Assembly (NCBI RefSeq): GCF_928382285.1
Contig: NZ_CAKMSS010000007.1
Span: forward strand, 61,430-125,429
DNA length: 64,000 nucleotides
Origin: Rothia nasimurium
GTDB taxonomy: Bacteria > Actinomycetota > Actinomycetes > Actinomycetales > Micrococcaceae
Reading direction: 5' to 3'
Within the stretch, counting starts at the first letter, position 1; each line of letters begins with the position of its first letter. This document shows positions 8,687 through 16,532 of the stretch, one piece after another. The position numbers and the translations under genes are program-made. A model generated the notes under the pieces. That model did no database searches. It saw only the letters and a list, made by a program, of their open reading frames with translations, and was not told where the DNA came from.

Positions 8687-9304
8687 TCACAGACTTGTTT
8701 CTGTTTTAGCGGCAACTATTGCGCCATGAGGACGAACATTCAGATCAGCTCGATGCTCTTGATAAAGGATTTGGAACCCTGCCTGTTTAAGAATCTCGGT
8801 AATAAAACTATCCGGCCAGTACCAGGCTGGGGCAATTGCGTGGTTAAAGGCTTCCAGGGAGCTTCCCCGAAAATATCCAAGCAGAAGGGTACTGCCTTCA
8901 GAAAGAGCTGACCAAATACCTTTAAGTTCCTGTAGGAGTTCGTCAGGGGAACAATGTATGAGCGAGTACCAAGCAAGAATGCCGCCGTATTCATGTCCCC
9001 TCTCATCTGCAATTGTTCCCACCCCAAACTGCTCATGGGGAAACTTTGCAGAGGCGATTTCAATGAAACGGGGAGTAGGATCAATTCCTTTTACGCTCTT
9101 GCCCAACGAAGCGATATAGTTTGTCCAGTGCCCAGGCCCGCACCCAAGATCAAGTATGCTTCCTGCTACGGAGCTGGACCAAGAGCTGATCAGCTTGCGG
9201 TCAGGCTCCTTCGTAGCTTTGAGATGCCCTAAGACCGTGGAGTACTCTTGCGCCTGCTCAGAGTAGGCAGAGATAGTTTGTACGTGGCTTTCATGGGTTG
9301 GCAT
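8687..9304 (-). CDS. Class I SAM-dependent methyltransferase (island A)
   Basis: A 205-residue Rossmann-fold methyltransferase. Motif I is ILDLGCGPGHWT (about residues 51-62), with the acidic post-I residue in GIDPTPRFIEIA (about 74-85). The IHCSPDELLQEL region resembles small-molecule methyltransferases of the UbiE/Methyltransf_25 type rather than DNA methylases; no DPPY or NPPF motif is present. Its start overlaps the 3' end of the upstream HEPN/Abi gene by 14 bp, so the two are translated together. AT content is higher than in the flanking genes, in line with transfer. Substrate unknown. Confidence 0.83.
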   Translation of the reverse strand: MPTHESHVQTISAYSEQAQEYSTVLGHLKATKEPDRKLISSWSSSVAGSILDLGCGPGHWTNYIASLGKSVKGIDPTPRFIEIASAKFPHEQFGVGTIADERGHEYGGILAWYSLIHCSPDELLQELKGIWSALSEGSTLLLGYFRGSSLEAFNHAIAPAWYWPDSFITEILKQAGFQILYQEHRADLNVRPHGAIVAAKTETSL

Positions 9305-9947
9305 CTGGATGCTTCCTTACCCCTTCATTGACGGATGAGTTCTGCTCAATCCATAGAGCAGCACGGTCGGAGATGAGCGATGCTAAGAAATGGATAGAAG
9401 TTCGTAAGCTCTGTACGTATGCCACATCTTCCTCGTAGCTTCCCTTGATGACTGGCTCATGGTGGGAAAAACGATTGCGGTTGATATACACAAAGTTAAG
9501 ATGGCGCTCAAACTCGACTCTGCTAACCTTTCTCGAAAGGCAAGCACCAAACTTTGGCCAGACCGTTGCTTGGTAGTACTTGGAGAACAGGTATCTCCAG
9601 AAATCAAAGGGTAGCTCTGCAATGACCCGACCAGCCTCTAGGGGCTTGGCGCCACGTCTCGTAGCGCGTTCTACTGCCTTGTCTACGCTTTTCTTGGCTT
9701 GAGTACTCAGAGGTAGAGCAGGGTTTTGAAACCAGTGTGTGCCGTATCTTTCATGGTGGTTGAGGGCTCTATCTACTGCATTTCTCAGGAGAATCTCAAA
9801 GTGGCCGATATCAACAAGGAGTTCCTTAGTGATGTGAGCGTTCCACTGGTAGGCCTGTTCAGGGCTCCGGTACATCCTGTATTTATGAAGTCGAGGCTCA
9901 GAGAACCATACCTCTAAGTCTGTTGTTGATACCTGCTTGTCTCCCAT
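9291..9947 (-). CDS. Abi-family/HEPN-type protein (island A)
   Basis: A 218-residue protein resembling abortive-infection Abi_2-like proteins. The N-terminal half has the pattern YQWNAHITKELL and HFEILLRNAVDRAL (residues 33-62). The C-terminal half contains RNRFSHHEP, a HEPN R-x4-H motif (R157, H162) expected of a metal-independent RNase. The frame is open to a GTG at 10004, but the ATG at 9947 is chosen because it is preceded by AGGA and starts just before the conserved region. It overlaps the methyltransferase by 14 bp. Together they form a candidate toxin/modifier defence pair; this function is inferred. Confidence 0.75.
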   Translation of the reverse strand: MGDKQVSTTDLEVWFSEPRLHKYRMYRSPEQAYQWNAHITKELLVDIGHFEILLRNAVDRALNHHERYGTHWFQNPALPLSTQAKKSVDKAVERATRRGAKPLEAGRVIAELPFDFWRYLFSKYYQATVWPKFGACLSRKVSRVEFERHLNFVYINRNRFSHHEPVIKGSYEEDVAYVQSLRTSIHFLASLISDRAALWIEQNSSVNEGVRKHPDANP

Positions 9948-10014
9948 GGTTCCTAGTATTACACTGAAGAGTGAAAACCCCGGAACGATCCCTGCTCTTT
10001 GCACATCGCCGGGG

Positions 10015-10449
10015 TTACTGTTTTATCAAAGTAACCAGCATGCGCAGTGAATCCCTGTTCAGGTTTCTGGAGGCAACCAAGGCGAAAACTTTTAATCCGT
10101 GGGTCGTGGGTTCGAGCCCCACAGGGCGCACATCTTCATCAGATTCACCCCGTTCCGGCGATACCGGAGCGGGGTTTTCTGTATCTTCACCGGTGAGAGG
10201 TGCATCAACTACAGGACCAAGAAGCTGTCCGAGGGTGATTCCCATATGTGCCGCAATCACACCTAAGTCGTTGATGGTAAACGCGCTTACTCCTCGAAGT
10301 CTCTTTGACAAAGCAGAGTGGGCCATGCCTATTTTGTCTGCCAGTTGACGGGCACTTAGTCCACGTCTTCCCATCCAGGCCTTTACCTCCCCTGCAACAG
10401 CTAGTTCAAATTCAGAAACAGGGCCACTTGTCCATGTCTTAGGCATCAT
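10015..10449 (-). CDS. XRE-family regulator whose C-terminus crosses the attachment repeat
   Basis: A 144-residue protein with a Cro/C1-type helix-turn-helix near residues 20-75 (GRRGLSARQLADKIGMAHSA then LSKRLRGVSAFTINDL). From about residue 105 the frame reads the antisense of the tRNA-Lys attachment repeat (VGLEPTTHGLK) and then enters island A, ending 67 bp before the Abi gene start. The last ~40 residues are therefore probably a product of integration and not an evolved domain. The 5' end abuts a truncated recombinase, so its original promoter may be lost. Could be a prophage- or ICE-type repressor. Confidence 0.72.
   Translation of the reverse strand: MMPKTWTSGPVSEFELAVAGEVKAWMGRRGLSARQLADKIGMAHSALSKRLRGVSAFTINDLGVIAAHMGITLGQLLGPVVDAPLTGEDTENPAPVSPERGESDEDVRPVGLEPTTHGLKVFALVASRNLNRDSLRMLVTLIKQ
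10088..10134 (+). repeat. Attachment-site repeat, copy 2 (junction of islands A and B)
   Basis: Identical over 47 bp to 8386-8432. It contains only the 3' part of tRNA-Lys from the anticodon loop on, so it is not a functional tRNA. It separates the 1.7-kb island A from the 9.1-kb island B. Confidence 0.92.
10147..10178 (+). terminator. Intrinsic terminator after repeat copy 2
   Basis: ACCCCGTTCCGG pairs with CCGGAGCGGGGT around the loop CGATA, followed by TTT. On the opposite strand it is part of the XRE coding frame, where no U-tract follows. It repeats the pattern of a terminator directly after each copy of the tRNA 3' end. Confidence 0.7.
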
Positions 10450-10458
10450 GCCTCCCTA

Positions 10459-10959
10459 CGGCGCGATGACCTCTACACCGACCATGGTCTCTCCGGCGCA
10501 CTGGCCAAACGACCCGGCTTGGACAAAGCACTGACCGCACTGCATCCGGGTGATACGTTCGTGATCACCACTTTGGACAGGCTCGGGCGCTCCACCCAGA
10601 AAATGCTCGCACTGGCCGAGGAACTACGCGAACGAAATATCGGATTGCGCGTGCTCAACCTGGGTGGGGGTGATGTGGATACTAAAACACCCATGGGCGC
10701 CATGGTCTTCACCGTCATGGCAGCCCTGGCCCAAATGGAACTAGAGATTAAACGCGAACGCATCACCGACTCCGTCACCAAACGCCGCACCACCGGCGGC
10801 GACCTCGGTGGCCGACGCTCCACCTTCACTGAATCCCAAATCCGCGCCGCATTCAAACTCATCCAAGCCGGCGAACCTGCAACCCAAGTTGCCAAGGATA
10901 TGGGGATGTCCCGTGCGACGCTTTACCGAAGAATCAAAGACGCGGATTCTTCTTTATAG
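10459..10959 (+). pseudogene. 5'-truncated serine recombinase (resolvase/invertase)
   Basis: The readable frame begins near RDDLYTDHGLSGALAKRPGL and continues through VITTLDRLGRS, the long E-helix region and a C-terminal helix-turn-helix (ATQVAKDMGMSRATLYRRI). It is closely related to Tn3-type resolvases and Pin-type invertases. About the first 30 residues, including the catalytic serine motif (YxRVS), are missing. The upstream DNA instead belongs to the start of the XRE gene on the other strand. A TTG at 10519 could initiate a shorter product, but it could not catalyse recombination. A relic of the transposon that assembled island B. Confidence 0.85.
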
Positions 10960-11045
10960 TCCTAGTCCTCCAAGGGTCTGGACACAGGAGCTTACCCCTT
11001 TCTTCAGTGGTGCGACCAGAGGGAGAAGAAACATCCACCCCGGTG

Positions 11046-11086
11046 CACCTGCTGCGGTGACAACGACCCATCGCCCGCAGCAGGTG
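11046..11086. repeat. 12-bp inverted repeat between the recombinase relic and the DUF305 gene
   Basis: CACCTGCTGCGG (11046-11057) and CCGCAGCAGGTG (11075-11086) form a perfect stem. A second imperfect hairpin (about 11107-11141, CTTTTTC...GAAAAAG) lies between it and the DUF305 stop. It could end transcription of the copper operon, which runs toward it on the minus strand. Confidence 0.5.
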
Positions 11087-11153
11087 GCAATCGTCACGGT
11101 TATCCCTCTTTTTCAGATTCCTGTCCTCGGGATCAGAAAAAGACGGGCACCTG

Positions 11154-11834
11154 TCATAGGCCAGTGAGCATCTGCTGCATCTGGGCGATCTCGGCCTCCT
11201 GGTCGCTGATAACTTGTTCGGCCAGGGTGATCGCATGGGGATTCTGGCCGTCAGCAACCTCGTCACGGGCCATGTCGACCGCACCTTCGTGGTGGGTGGT
11301 CATCTGCTCCAGGTAGAGGCGGGCAGCCTCGGTGCCTTGGGCTTCCTCAAGGGCTGTCATGTCCTCCTGGCTCATCATCCCGCTCATGCCACCCATCTCG
11401 CCGTGATCCATGCCACTCATCTTGCCATGATCCATGCCACCAGAGTTGGTGACCGGCTGCTGGTCCCAGGCCTCGAGCATGGCGTTCATCCGGTCAATCT
11501 CCGGTCCCTGGGCGTCAATAACCCCCTGGGCAAACTCCACGACCTGGGCGGGGATACCCTCCTTGGCCAGGAGCATCTCACTCATCTCCACGGCCTGCTG
11601 GTGATGGGGGATCATCATCTGGGCAAACATGATGTCCGCGTCGTTGTGATCGGCGGAGATCTCCCCGTCCGCCTCAGTCGTCGCCGTGGTGGTCTCGGTC
11701 GTCTCAGGTGTAGTCGTTGCAGTGCTGGTGGCAGAGGTGGTGGTGTCGGTGGTGGCGTCGGTGGCCTCACCGCAGGCGGCCAGCGCCAGGGTGGAGGCCA
11801 CGGCGAGAGTGGAAAGAACAAGGGTGCGCTTCAT
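11154..11834 (-). CDS. DUF305 copper-associated lipoprotein (CopM-like)
   Basis: Exported metal-binding protein of the DUF305 family, common in copper-resistance loci and thought to bind copper outside the membrane. The lipoprotein signal MKRTLVLSTLAVASTLALAAC ends in a clear lipobox. A Thr/Ala/Glu-rich linker follows, then the DUF305 core with MMIPHHQQAVEMSEML and a Met/His-rich segment (MDHGKMSGMDHGEMGGM). The ATG at 11834 is chosen over 11855 because the signal peptide begins there and AAAGG precedes it. Last gene of the copZ-copB-DUF305 operon, 47 bp after copB. Confidence 0.88.
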   Translation of the reverse strand: MKRTLVLSTLAVASTLALAACGEATDATTDTTTSATSTATTTPETTETTTATTEADGEISADHNDADIMFAQMMIPHHQQAVEMSEMLLAKEGIPAQVVEFAQGVIDAQGPEIDRMNAMLEAWDQQPVTNSGGMDHGKMSGMDHGEMGGMSGMMSQEDMTALEEAQGTEAARLYLEQMTTHHEGAVDMARDEVADGQNPHAITLAEQVISDQEAEIAQMQQMLTGL

Positions 11835-11881
11835 GGTGGAGCCTTTCAGTGTCATATGGGGCAGTGGAGAGAAGTGGTGAA

Positions 11882-14116
11882 TCAGTGGACGGCAGTGGAT
11901 GCCGGAGTAGGCGTGGTGTGTTCCTCCTTCGGACTGGTGGGAGCCAGGTGGGCCGGGTCCAGATCAATCCGGCGCAACAGCTGGGCGTTCAGGGCCACCA
12001 CGATGGTCGAGGCAGACATCAAGATCGCGCCCACGGCCGGGGACAGCACGAACCCGATCGAGGCGAGCACTCCGGCGGCCAGCGGCACGGCGAGGATGTT
12101 GTAACCAGAGGCCCAGATCAGGTTCTGGATCATCTTGCGGTAGCTGGCCCGCGAGAGCTCAATCATTGACAACACTGCCCGGGGATCGTCACTGGCCAGG
12201 ACCACTCCGGCGGATTCCATCGCCACATCCGTGCCGGCCCCGATAGCGATGCCGACCTCGGCGCGGGCCAGGGCCGGGGCGTCGTTGACACCGTCGCCGA
12301 CCATGGCCACGCTCAGGCCACGCTCCTGTAACTGGGTGACCTTGGTGTCCTTGTCCTGGGGCAGGACCTCGGCGAAGACCTCATCGATCCCCAGGTCCTG
12401 GCCAACCGCCTGGGCCACCTGCTGCGCGTCACCGGTGATCATCGCGACCTTCACCCCGCGGTCCTGCAGGGCTTTCACGGCGGCGCGGGATTCGGGGCGG
12501 ATCTTGTCCTCGACGGCCACCGCACCGATGATCTGACCGTCGCGGACAATATGGAGCACACCGGCCCCACGCCCGGTCCAGGCGCTGGTGGTATCGGTGA
12601 GCTCGGCCGGGGTAGTGAGGTTGAACTCGCGCAGCATGTTCGGCCCGCCCACGCGAATCTCAGCGCCATCGACAGTGGCCCGGACCCCCCGGCCGGAGGC
12701 GGCGCTGAAACCAGTTGCACGGATTTGCCGACGGGAGGCCTCGGGATGGGCGGCCGCGGCCGCCACGATGGCGCGGGCCACGGGGTGCTCGCTGTCGGCC
12801 TCCGCGGCGGCAGCCAGGGCCAGCAGCTCGCCCTCGGTAACGCCGACAGCTGCCGCGACACCGGTGACCGCGTGCGCACCCTCGGTCAGGGTGCCGGTTT
12901 TGTCGAAGAGCACCACGTCGATGGTGCGCATCCGCTCGAGCGCCATCCGGTCCTTGATGAGCACCCCGGATTTCGCGGCCCGCTCGCTGGAGATCGCAAT
13001 GACCAGCGGAATCGCCAGGCCCAGGGCGTGCGGACAGGCGATGACCAGCACCGTGACCGTGCGCACCACGGCATCGTCCGGGCTGCCGATGATGGTCCAC
13101 ACCACCGCGGTGATCAGAGCGGAGATCAGCGCGAACCAGAACAACAACGCCGCCGCCCGATCCGCCAGGGCCTGGGCCCGGGAGGAGGACTCCTGGGCGT
13201 CGGCAACCATGCGTTGGATCCCGGCCAGGGCGGTGTCCCCGCCGGTAGCCTCCACACGGATGCGGACGGAGTTGTCGGTGGCCACGGTACCGGCAACCAC
13301 CTTGTCACCGGTGTCGCGGAAGACGGGGCGGGATTCGCCGGTGATCATCGCCTCATCGAATTCGGCGGCTCCGTCGAGGATGGTTCCGTCGGCCGGCACC
13401 CGGGCACCGGCCCTCACCAGCACGACGTCGTCGACGACCAGCTCGGAGATGGCTACGGTGCGGGTGGTCCCGTCGATGACTTTCTCGGCCTCATCCGGCA
13501 GCAGGGCAGCCAGCGCGTCAAGCGCGGAGGACGCGGCCCCGAGAGCGCGCATCTCCAGCCAGTGGCCCAGCAGCATGATGGTCACCAGCAGGGCCAGCTC
13601 CCACCAGAAGTCCATGTCAAAACCGCCCAGCCCCAGAGTGGTGACCCAGGAGGCGACAAACGCCACGGTGATGGCCATGGCAATCAGGAGCATCATCCCG
13701 GGTTGGCGGGATTTCAGTTCCGTCCATCCGCCCTTGAGGAAAGGCGTTCCGCCGTAGACGAAGATAATCGTACCCAGTACCGGGGGGATCCAGGTGGATC
13801 CGGGGAATGCCGGGAGGTGGTAGCCGAGCAGGTGGGCGACCATGGGGCTGAAAATAACGACGGGAATGGACAGAATCAGTGACCACCAGAAGCGGTCACG
13901 AAACATTGCGGTACTGTGCCCGGCGTGTTCGCCGTGACCATGAACGTGGTGGTCTTCGTCCAGGACGGAGTGCGGGTGATCGTAGGGCATCGCCTGGCCA
14001 TGGGTGTCAGCATCTGCGTGGTGCTCGTGGCTGGCATAATCCGGGTGGCGGGTGTGGTCTGTTTCCGGAGCGGGGTGATCACCATGGTGATTACCGGAAT
14101 GGTGGGGAGTGCTCAT
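11882..14116 (-). CDS. copB: Copper-exporting P1B-type ATPase CopB
   Basis: Exports copper across the membrane using ATP. The 744-residue protein begins with a His-rich cytoplasmic tail (about 20 His in the first 65 residues) in place of CxxC domains. The transmembrane metal site is CPH (VIACPHALGLAIP), typical of the CopB (P1B-3) group, not CPC. Other landmarks are the phosphorylation motif DKTGTLTEG, the SEHPVARAI nucleotide-site HP, MITGD and GDGVNDAPALA. The start is set at 14116, where AAGGAA precedes the ATG. Second gene of the operon behind the CsoR-type operator. Confidence 0.95.
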   Translation of the reverse strand: MSTPHHSGNHHGDHPAPETDHTRHPDYASHEHHADADTHGQAMPYDHPHSVLDEDHHVHGHGEHAGHSTAMFRDRFWWSLILSIPVVIFSPMVAHLLGYHLPAFPGSTWIPPVLGTIIFVYGGTPFLKGGWTELKSRQPGMMLLIAMAITVAFVASWVTTLGLGGFDMDFWWELALLVTIMLLGHWLEMRALGAASSALDALAALLPDEAEKVIDGTTRTVAISELVVDDVVLVRAGARVPADGTILDGAAEFDEAMITGESRPVFRDTGDKVVAGTVATDNSVRIRVEATGGDTALAGIQRMVADAQESSSRAQALADRAAALLFWFALISALITAVVWTIIGSPDDAVVRTVTVLVIACPHALGLAIPLVIAISSERAAKSGVLIKDRMALERMRTIDVVLFDKTGTLTEGAHAVTGVAAAVGVTEGELLALAAAAEADSEHPVARAIVAAAAAHPEASRRQIRATGFSAASGRGVRATVDGAEIRVGGPNMLREFNLTTPAELTDTTSAWTGRGAGVLHIVRDGQIIGAVAVEDKIRPESRAAVKALQDRGVKVAMITGDAQQVAQAVGQDLGIDEVFAEVLPQDKDTKVTQLQERGLSVAMVGDGVNDAPALARAEVGIAIGAGTDVAMESAGVVLASDDPRAVLSMIELSRASYRKMIQNLIWASGYNILAVPLAAGVLASIGFVLSPAVGAILMSASTIVVALNAQLLRRIDLDPAHLAPTSPKEEHTTPTPASTAVH

Positions 14117-14167
14117 TAGGTTCCTTCCGCTCAACCCGGTCGGGGCTGAGGTGATTGGTAAAACTGA

Positions 14168-14497
14168 TCAGGATAAGACGGCGTAGCCAGCCTCCTCGAT
14201 GGCCCGGCGAACCATCTCCGGAGGTACGACACCGGTGACCGTGACGGTGGAAACACCACCAGTAGCGAGATCAACCTGGACGTCGTCGACCTGGGGAAGA
14301 GCCTGAAGGGCCTGGATCACGCTTTTCGCGCAGTGCCCGCAGGTCAGACCGGTGACCTGGTAGCTAGGGGAGGACCCTCCTGCTGACGAGTCGTTGGCGG
14401 CAGGGGTGGAGGCGGTGCCGGTACGTGAGGCAGGCTCGCAACAGCTGCAGCCGTGGGAGGCCATCGGCAAGAGGCGGGGCGGGGAGGTGGTCGTCAT
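14168..14497 (-). CDS. HMA-domain copper chaperone (CopZ-like)
   Basis: A 109-residue soluble metal-binding protein. The C-terminal ~65 residues form one heavy-metal-associated domain with VTGLTCGHCAKSV (CxxC). The N-terminal ~45 residues are a Cys/His-bearing tail (ASHGCSCCEP) that most CopZ proteins lack and that may add a second metal site. Probably hands Cu(I) to CopB, whose gene starts 51 bp downstream. AGGAG lies 8 bp before the ATG. A 21-bp perfect CsoR-like operator lies 49 bp upstream. Confidence 0.9.
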   Translation of the reverse strand: MTTTSPPRLLPMASHGCSCCEPASRTGTASTPAANDSSAGGSSPSYQVTGLTCGHCAKSVIQALQALPQVDDVQVDLATGGVSTVTVTGVVPPEMVRRAIEEAGYAVLS

Positions 14498-14545
14498 GGG
14501 AAAGCTCCTACGGGTTGGCGGGATGCGACGATGCTACCCTCTAGC

Positions 14546-14566
14546 ATATACCCCAGGGGGGTATAT
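14546..14566. promoter_or_regulatory. CsoR-type copper operator
   Basis: Perfect palindrome of two 9-bp arms, ATATACCCC and GGGGTATAT, around AGG. Runs of C and G flanked by TAT are the known operator pattern of CsoR/RcnR-family Cu(I) repressors. It lies between the copS stop and the copZ-like start, positioned to control copZ-copB-DUF305. No csoR gene is present in the window. Confidence 0.75.
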
Positions 14567-14607
14567 TTGGAAGGGGGGGCACGGCCCTCACGCGGGGCAG
14601 GGTACGG

Positions 14608-15735
14608 TCACCGAGCAGCCTCCTCACTGTCGGGAGGGGACAGCGGGAGGAGGAGGGTAAACACCGCTCCGCGACCGGGTCCGGGGGAGGTGGCGGTGAG
14701 AGTGCCGCCGTGGGCCTCGATCAATGCCTTGGAGATGGTCAGACCGATACCGGCCCCGCCGTTGTCCCGGCTACGGGCGGCATCCCCCCGGTAGAAGCGT
14801 TCGAAGATGTGTCCGAGCTGGCCAGGTGGGATGCCCTCGCCGTCATCGGCGACGTGGATGAGCGCGGTGGATGCCTCCTGTCGGTGGACGCTGATCCGGA
14901 CCTGCCCGCCGGCCGGGGTGTGCCGTAGCGCGTTCGACAGGAGATTGCTCATCACCTGGCCGAAGCGTTGCCGGTCCACGAGCACCCGGGCGGTGTCCGT
15001 AATGGTCTCGACCTGTAAATCGACGCCTTTGTCAGCATAAGCTTCCCCCGCGGCAGCAGCGGCGGTATGGAGCAGATCCCCGAGCCCTTCCTCCGCCAGG
15101 TCCAAATCGATCCGGTGTTCCTGGGCCCGGGAGACATCGTCGATGTCTTCCATCAACCGGGTCAGGCGGGCGAGTTGATCAGCCATGATCGTGTGGGTGG
15201 CATTATTCCAGTCCACAACCCCGTCCTGGAGGCCATCGAGGTAGACCGTGAGCACCGATAAGGGGGTGCCCATTTCGTGGGCTAGATCAGAGAGCATCTG
15301 GCGGCGGACCTGTTCGGTGTGTTCCAGCCGGTCGGCCATGGTGTTGAAGGCATGCGCCAGGGTGGTGACCTCGGGGCCTGCTTCTCCGGCGGGCACGCGG
15401 ATACGGTAGTTGCCGGCCGTCAGGCTGGTAGCGGCGCGGGTGAGATTCTGCAGGGGGGTGCGCAGGCGACACGACAACCACAGGCTGGCCAGCAGGGCGC
15501 TAATCAAGGCGGTGGGCAGGGCGACGGCCAGGGTGATCAGGCTGGCGTCCCGGTAGGCCTGCTCGGCATGGAACAACTCCAGCGAGGGGTCCTCCTGGTC
15601 GGTCATCAACATATGATCATGGAACAGGGTCGGGCCCACCATCGTGGCCACGGCCGCAGCCACCAGCAGACTAATCACCACGACCAACACCTGGGCGGCC
15701 AGGAAGCGGAAGGTCAGGCCGGGTCCGTGATTCAT
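14608..15735 (-). CDS. copS: Copper-sensing histidine kinase CopS
   Basis: Membrane sensor kinase of a copper two-component system. The 375-residue protein has a first helix at about 9-33 and a short extracytoplasmic loop containing HDHMLM (residues 39-44) as plausible copper ligands. A second helix spans about 66-88. HAMP, HisKA (LSDLAHEMGTPLSVL) and HATPase_c with DDGEGIPPGQL follow. The 5' end overlaps copR by 4 bp. Gene order copB/copS/copR divergent from cueP/copO matches the C. glutamicum cop locus, the basis for the symbol. Confidence 0.9.
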   Translation of the reverse strand: MNHGPGLTFRFLAAQVLVVVISLLVAAAVATMVGPTLFHDHMLMTDQEDPSLELFHAEQAYRDASLITLAVALPTALISALLASLWLSCRLRTPLQNLTRAATSLTAGNYRIRVPAGEAGPEVTTLAHAFNTMADRLEHTEQVRRQMLSDLAHEMGTPLSVLTVYLDGLQDGVVDWNNATHTIMADQLARLTRLMEDIDDVSRAQEHRIDLDLAEEGLGDLLHTAAAAAGEAYADKGVDLQVETITDTARVLVDRQRFGQVMSNLLSNALRHTPAGGQVRISVHRQEASTALIHVADDGEGIPPGQLGHIFERFYRGDAARSRDNGGAGIGLTISKALIEAHGGTLTATSPGPGRGAVFTLLLPLSPPDSEEAAR

Positions 15736-16457
15736 GGCTGTCCCACCCGGTAGCCCACGCCACGCACGGTGTCGATAAACCCCCGGCCCCGGGTGTCGGT
15801 GCCGAGCTTGCGACGCAAGTTGCCGATGTGGACATCGACGATGCGTTCATCACCGACCCAGGTGGTGTCCCAGACCTCGGTGACCAGATCGTGGCGGGTC
15901 AGCACCTGGCCGGGGCGCAGAGCCAGGGCAACCAGCAGCTCGAACTCCGTGCGGGTGAGCTCCACGGTCGTCTCCCCCACCCGCACCTGATGGGCGACGG
16001 GGTCAAGGATGAGGTCACCAACGATCAAGGGGGTGGTCACCTGCGGTGGGGTGGTGCTGGTGCGCGGGCGGCGCAGCACCGCATGCACCCGGGTCACCAG
16101 TTCCCGGATGCTAAAAGGTTTGGTGATGTAGTCATCCGCCCCCAGGGTCAAACCGCTGATCTTGTCGTCCTCGCTGCCACGCGCGGTGAGCATGAGGATG
16201 TAGCAGTCCGAGAAGGTGCGAATCCGTCGGCACACCTCCAGGCCGTCGAGTTCGGGTAGCCCCAGATCCAGCACCACAACATCGGGGGAAAAGCGACGGG
16301 CCTCGTCCAAGGCCTGGGTGCCGGTGTGCGCCTGGCGGGTATCGAAGCCGGCCCGGATGAGGTAGGAGGCCACCATCTGAGCCAGGGGTTGTTCATCATC
16401 GACGACCAGCACCCGCCCCGGGGGCGTGGCGGTGGTCGGTGTGTAGTCAGCCATAGA
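15732..16457 (-). CDS. copR: OmpR-family copper response regulator CopR
   Basis: Transcription factor partner of CopS. The 241-residue protein has a receiver domain (acidic pair VVDDE at 18-21, phospho-acceptor D63 in VLDLGLPELDG, and TKPF near 113) and a C-terminal winged helix (about 145-240, ending DTVRGVGYRVGQP). The frame is open to 16490, but the ATG at 16457 is preferred since the receiver begins shortly after it. A CopR-type tandem repeat lies 56 bp upstream, suggesting control of its own operon and the divergent cueP-copO genes. Confidence 0.92.
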   Translation of the reverse strand, partial: SMADYTPTTATPPGRVLVVDDEQPLAQMVASYLIRAGFDTRQAHTGTQALDEARRFSPDVVVLDLGLPELDGLEVCRRIRTFSDCYILMLTARGSEDDKISGLTLGADDYITKPFSIRELVTRVHAVLRRPRTSTTPPQVTTPLIVGDLILDPVAHQVRVGETTVELTRTEFELLVALALRPGQVLTRHDLVTEVWDTTWVGDERIVDVHIGNLRRKLGTDTRGRGFIDTVRGVGYRVGQP

Positions 16458-16512
16458 CCCCAGTATCGCTCCGGCCAGGGGGAATACCAACCTCGCTCAG
16501 TGCCCGGCGGGG

Positions 16513-16532
16513 AAATCTTCATCAAATCTTCA
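16513..16532 (-). promoter_or_regulatory. CopR box: tandem TGAAGATTT repeat
   Basis: On the minus strand two perfect TGAAGATTT units are separated by two bases. This is, as I recall it, the binding motif described for CopR of Corynebacterium glutamicum (TGAAGATTT-nn-TGAAGATTT). It lies in the divergent copR/cueP intergenic region. Confidence 0.82.

Noticed and set aside
10088..10134. A second and third tRNA-Lys gene
   Set aside because: Copies 2 and 3 lack the acceptor 5' strand, D-arm and half of the anticodon arm, so they are attachment repeats, not tRNA genes.
11214..12104. Long plus-strand frame opposite the DUF305 and copB 3' ends
   Set aside because: It is antisense to clearly coding genes, has His/Gly-rich low-complexity sequence from GC-rich codons, and no ribosome site.
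12551..13882. 443-codon plus-strand frame opposite copB
   Set aside because: Shadow of copB: composition is Gly/Asp/His-rich, no domain is recognisable, and every P-type ATPase motif is on the other strand.
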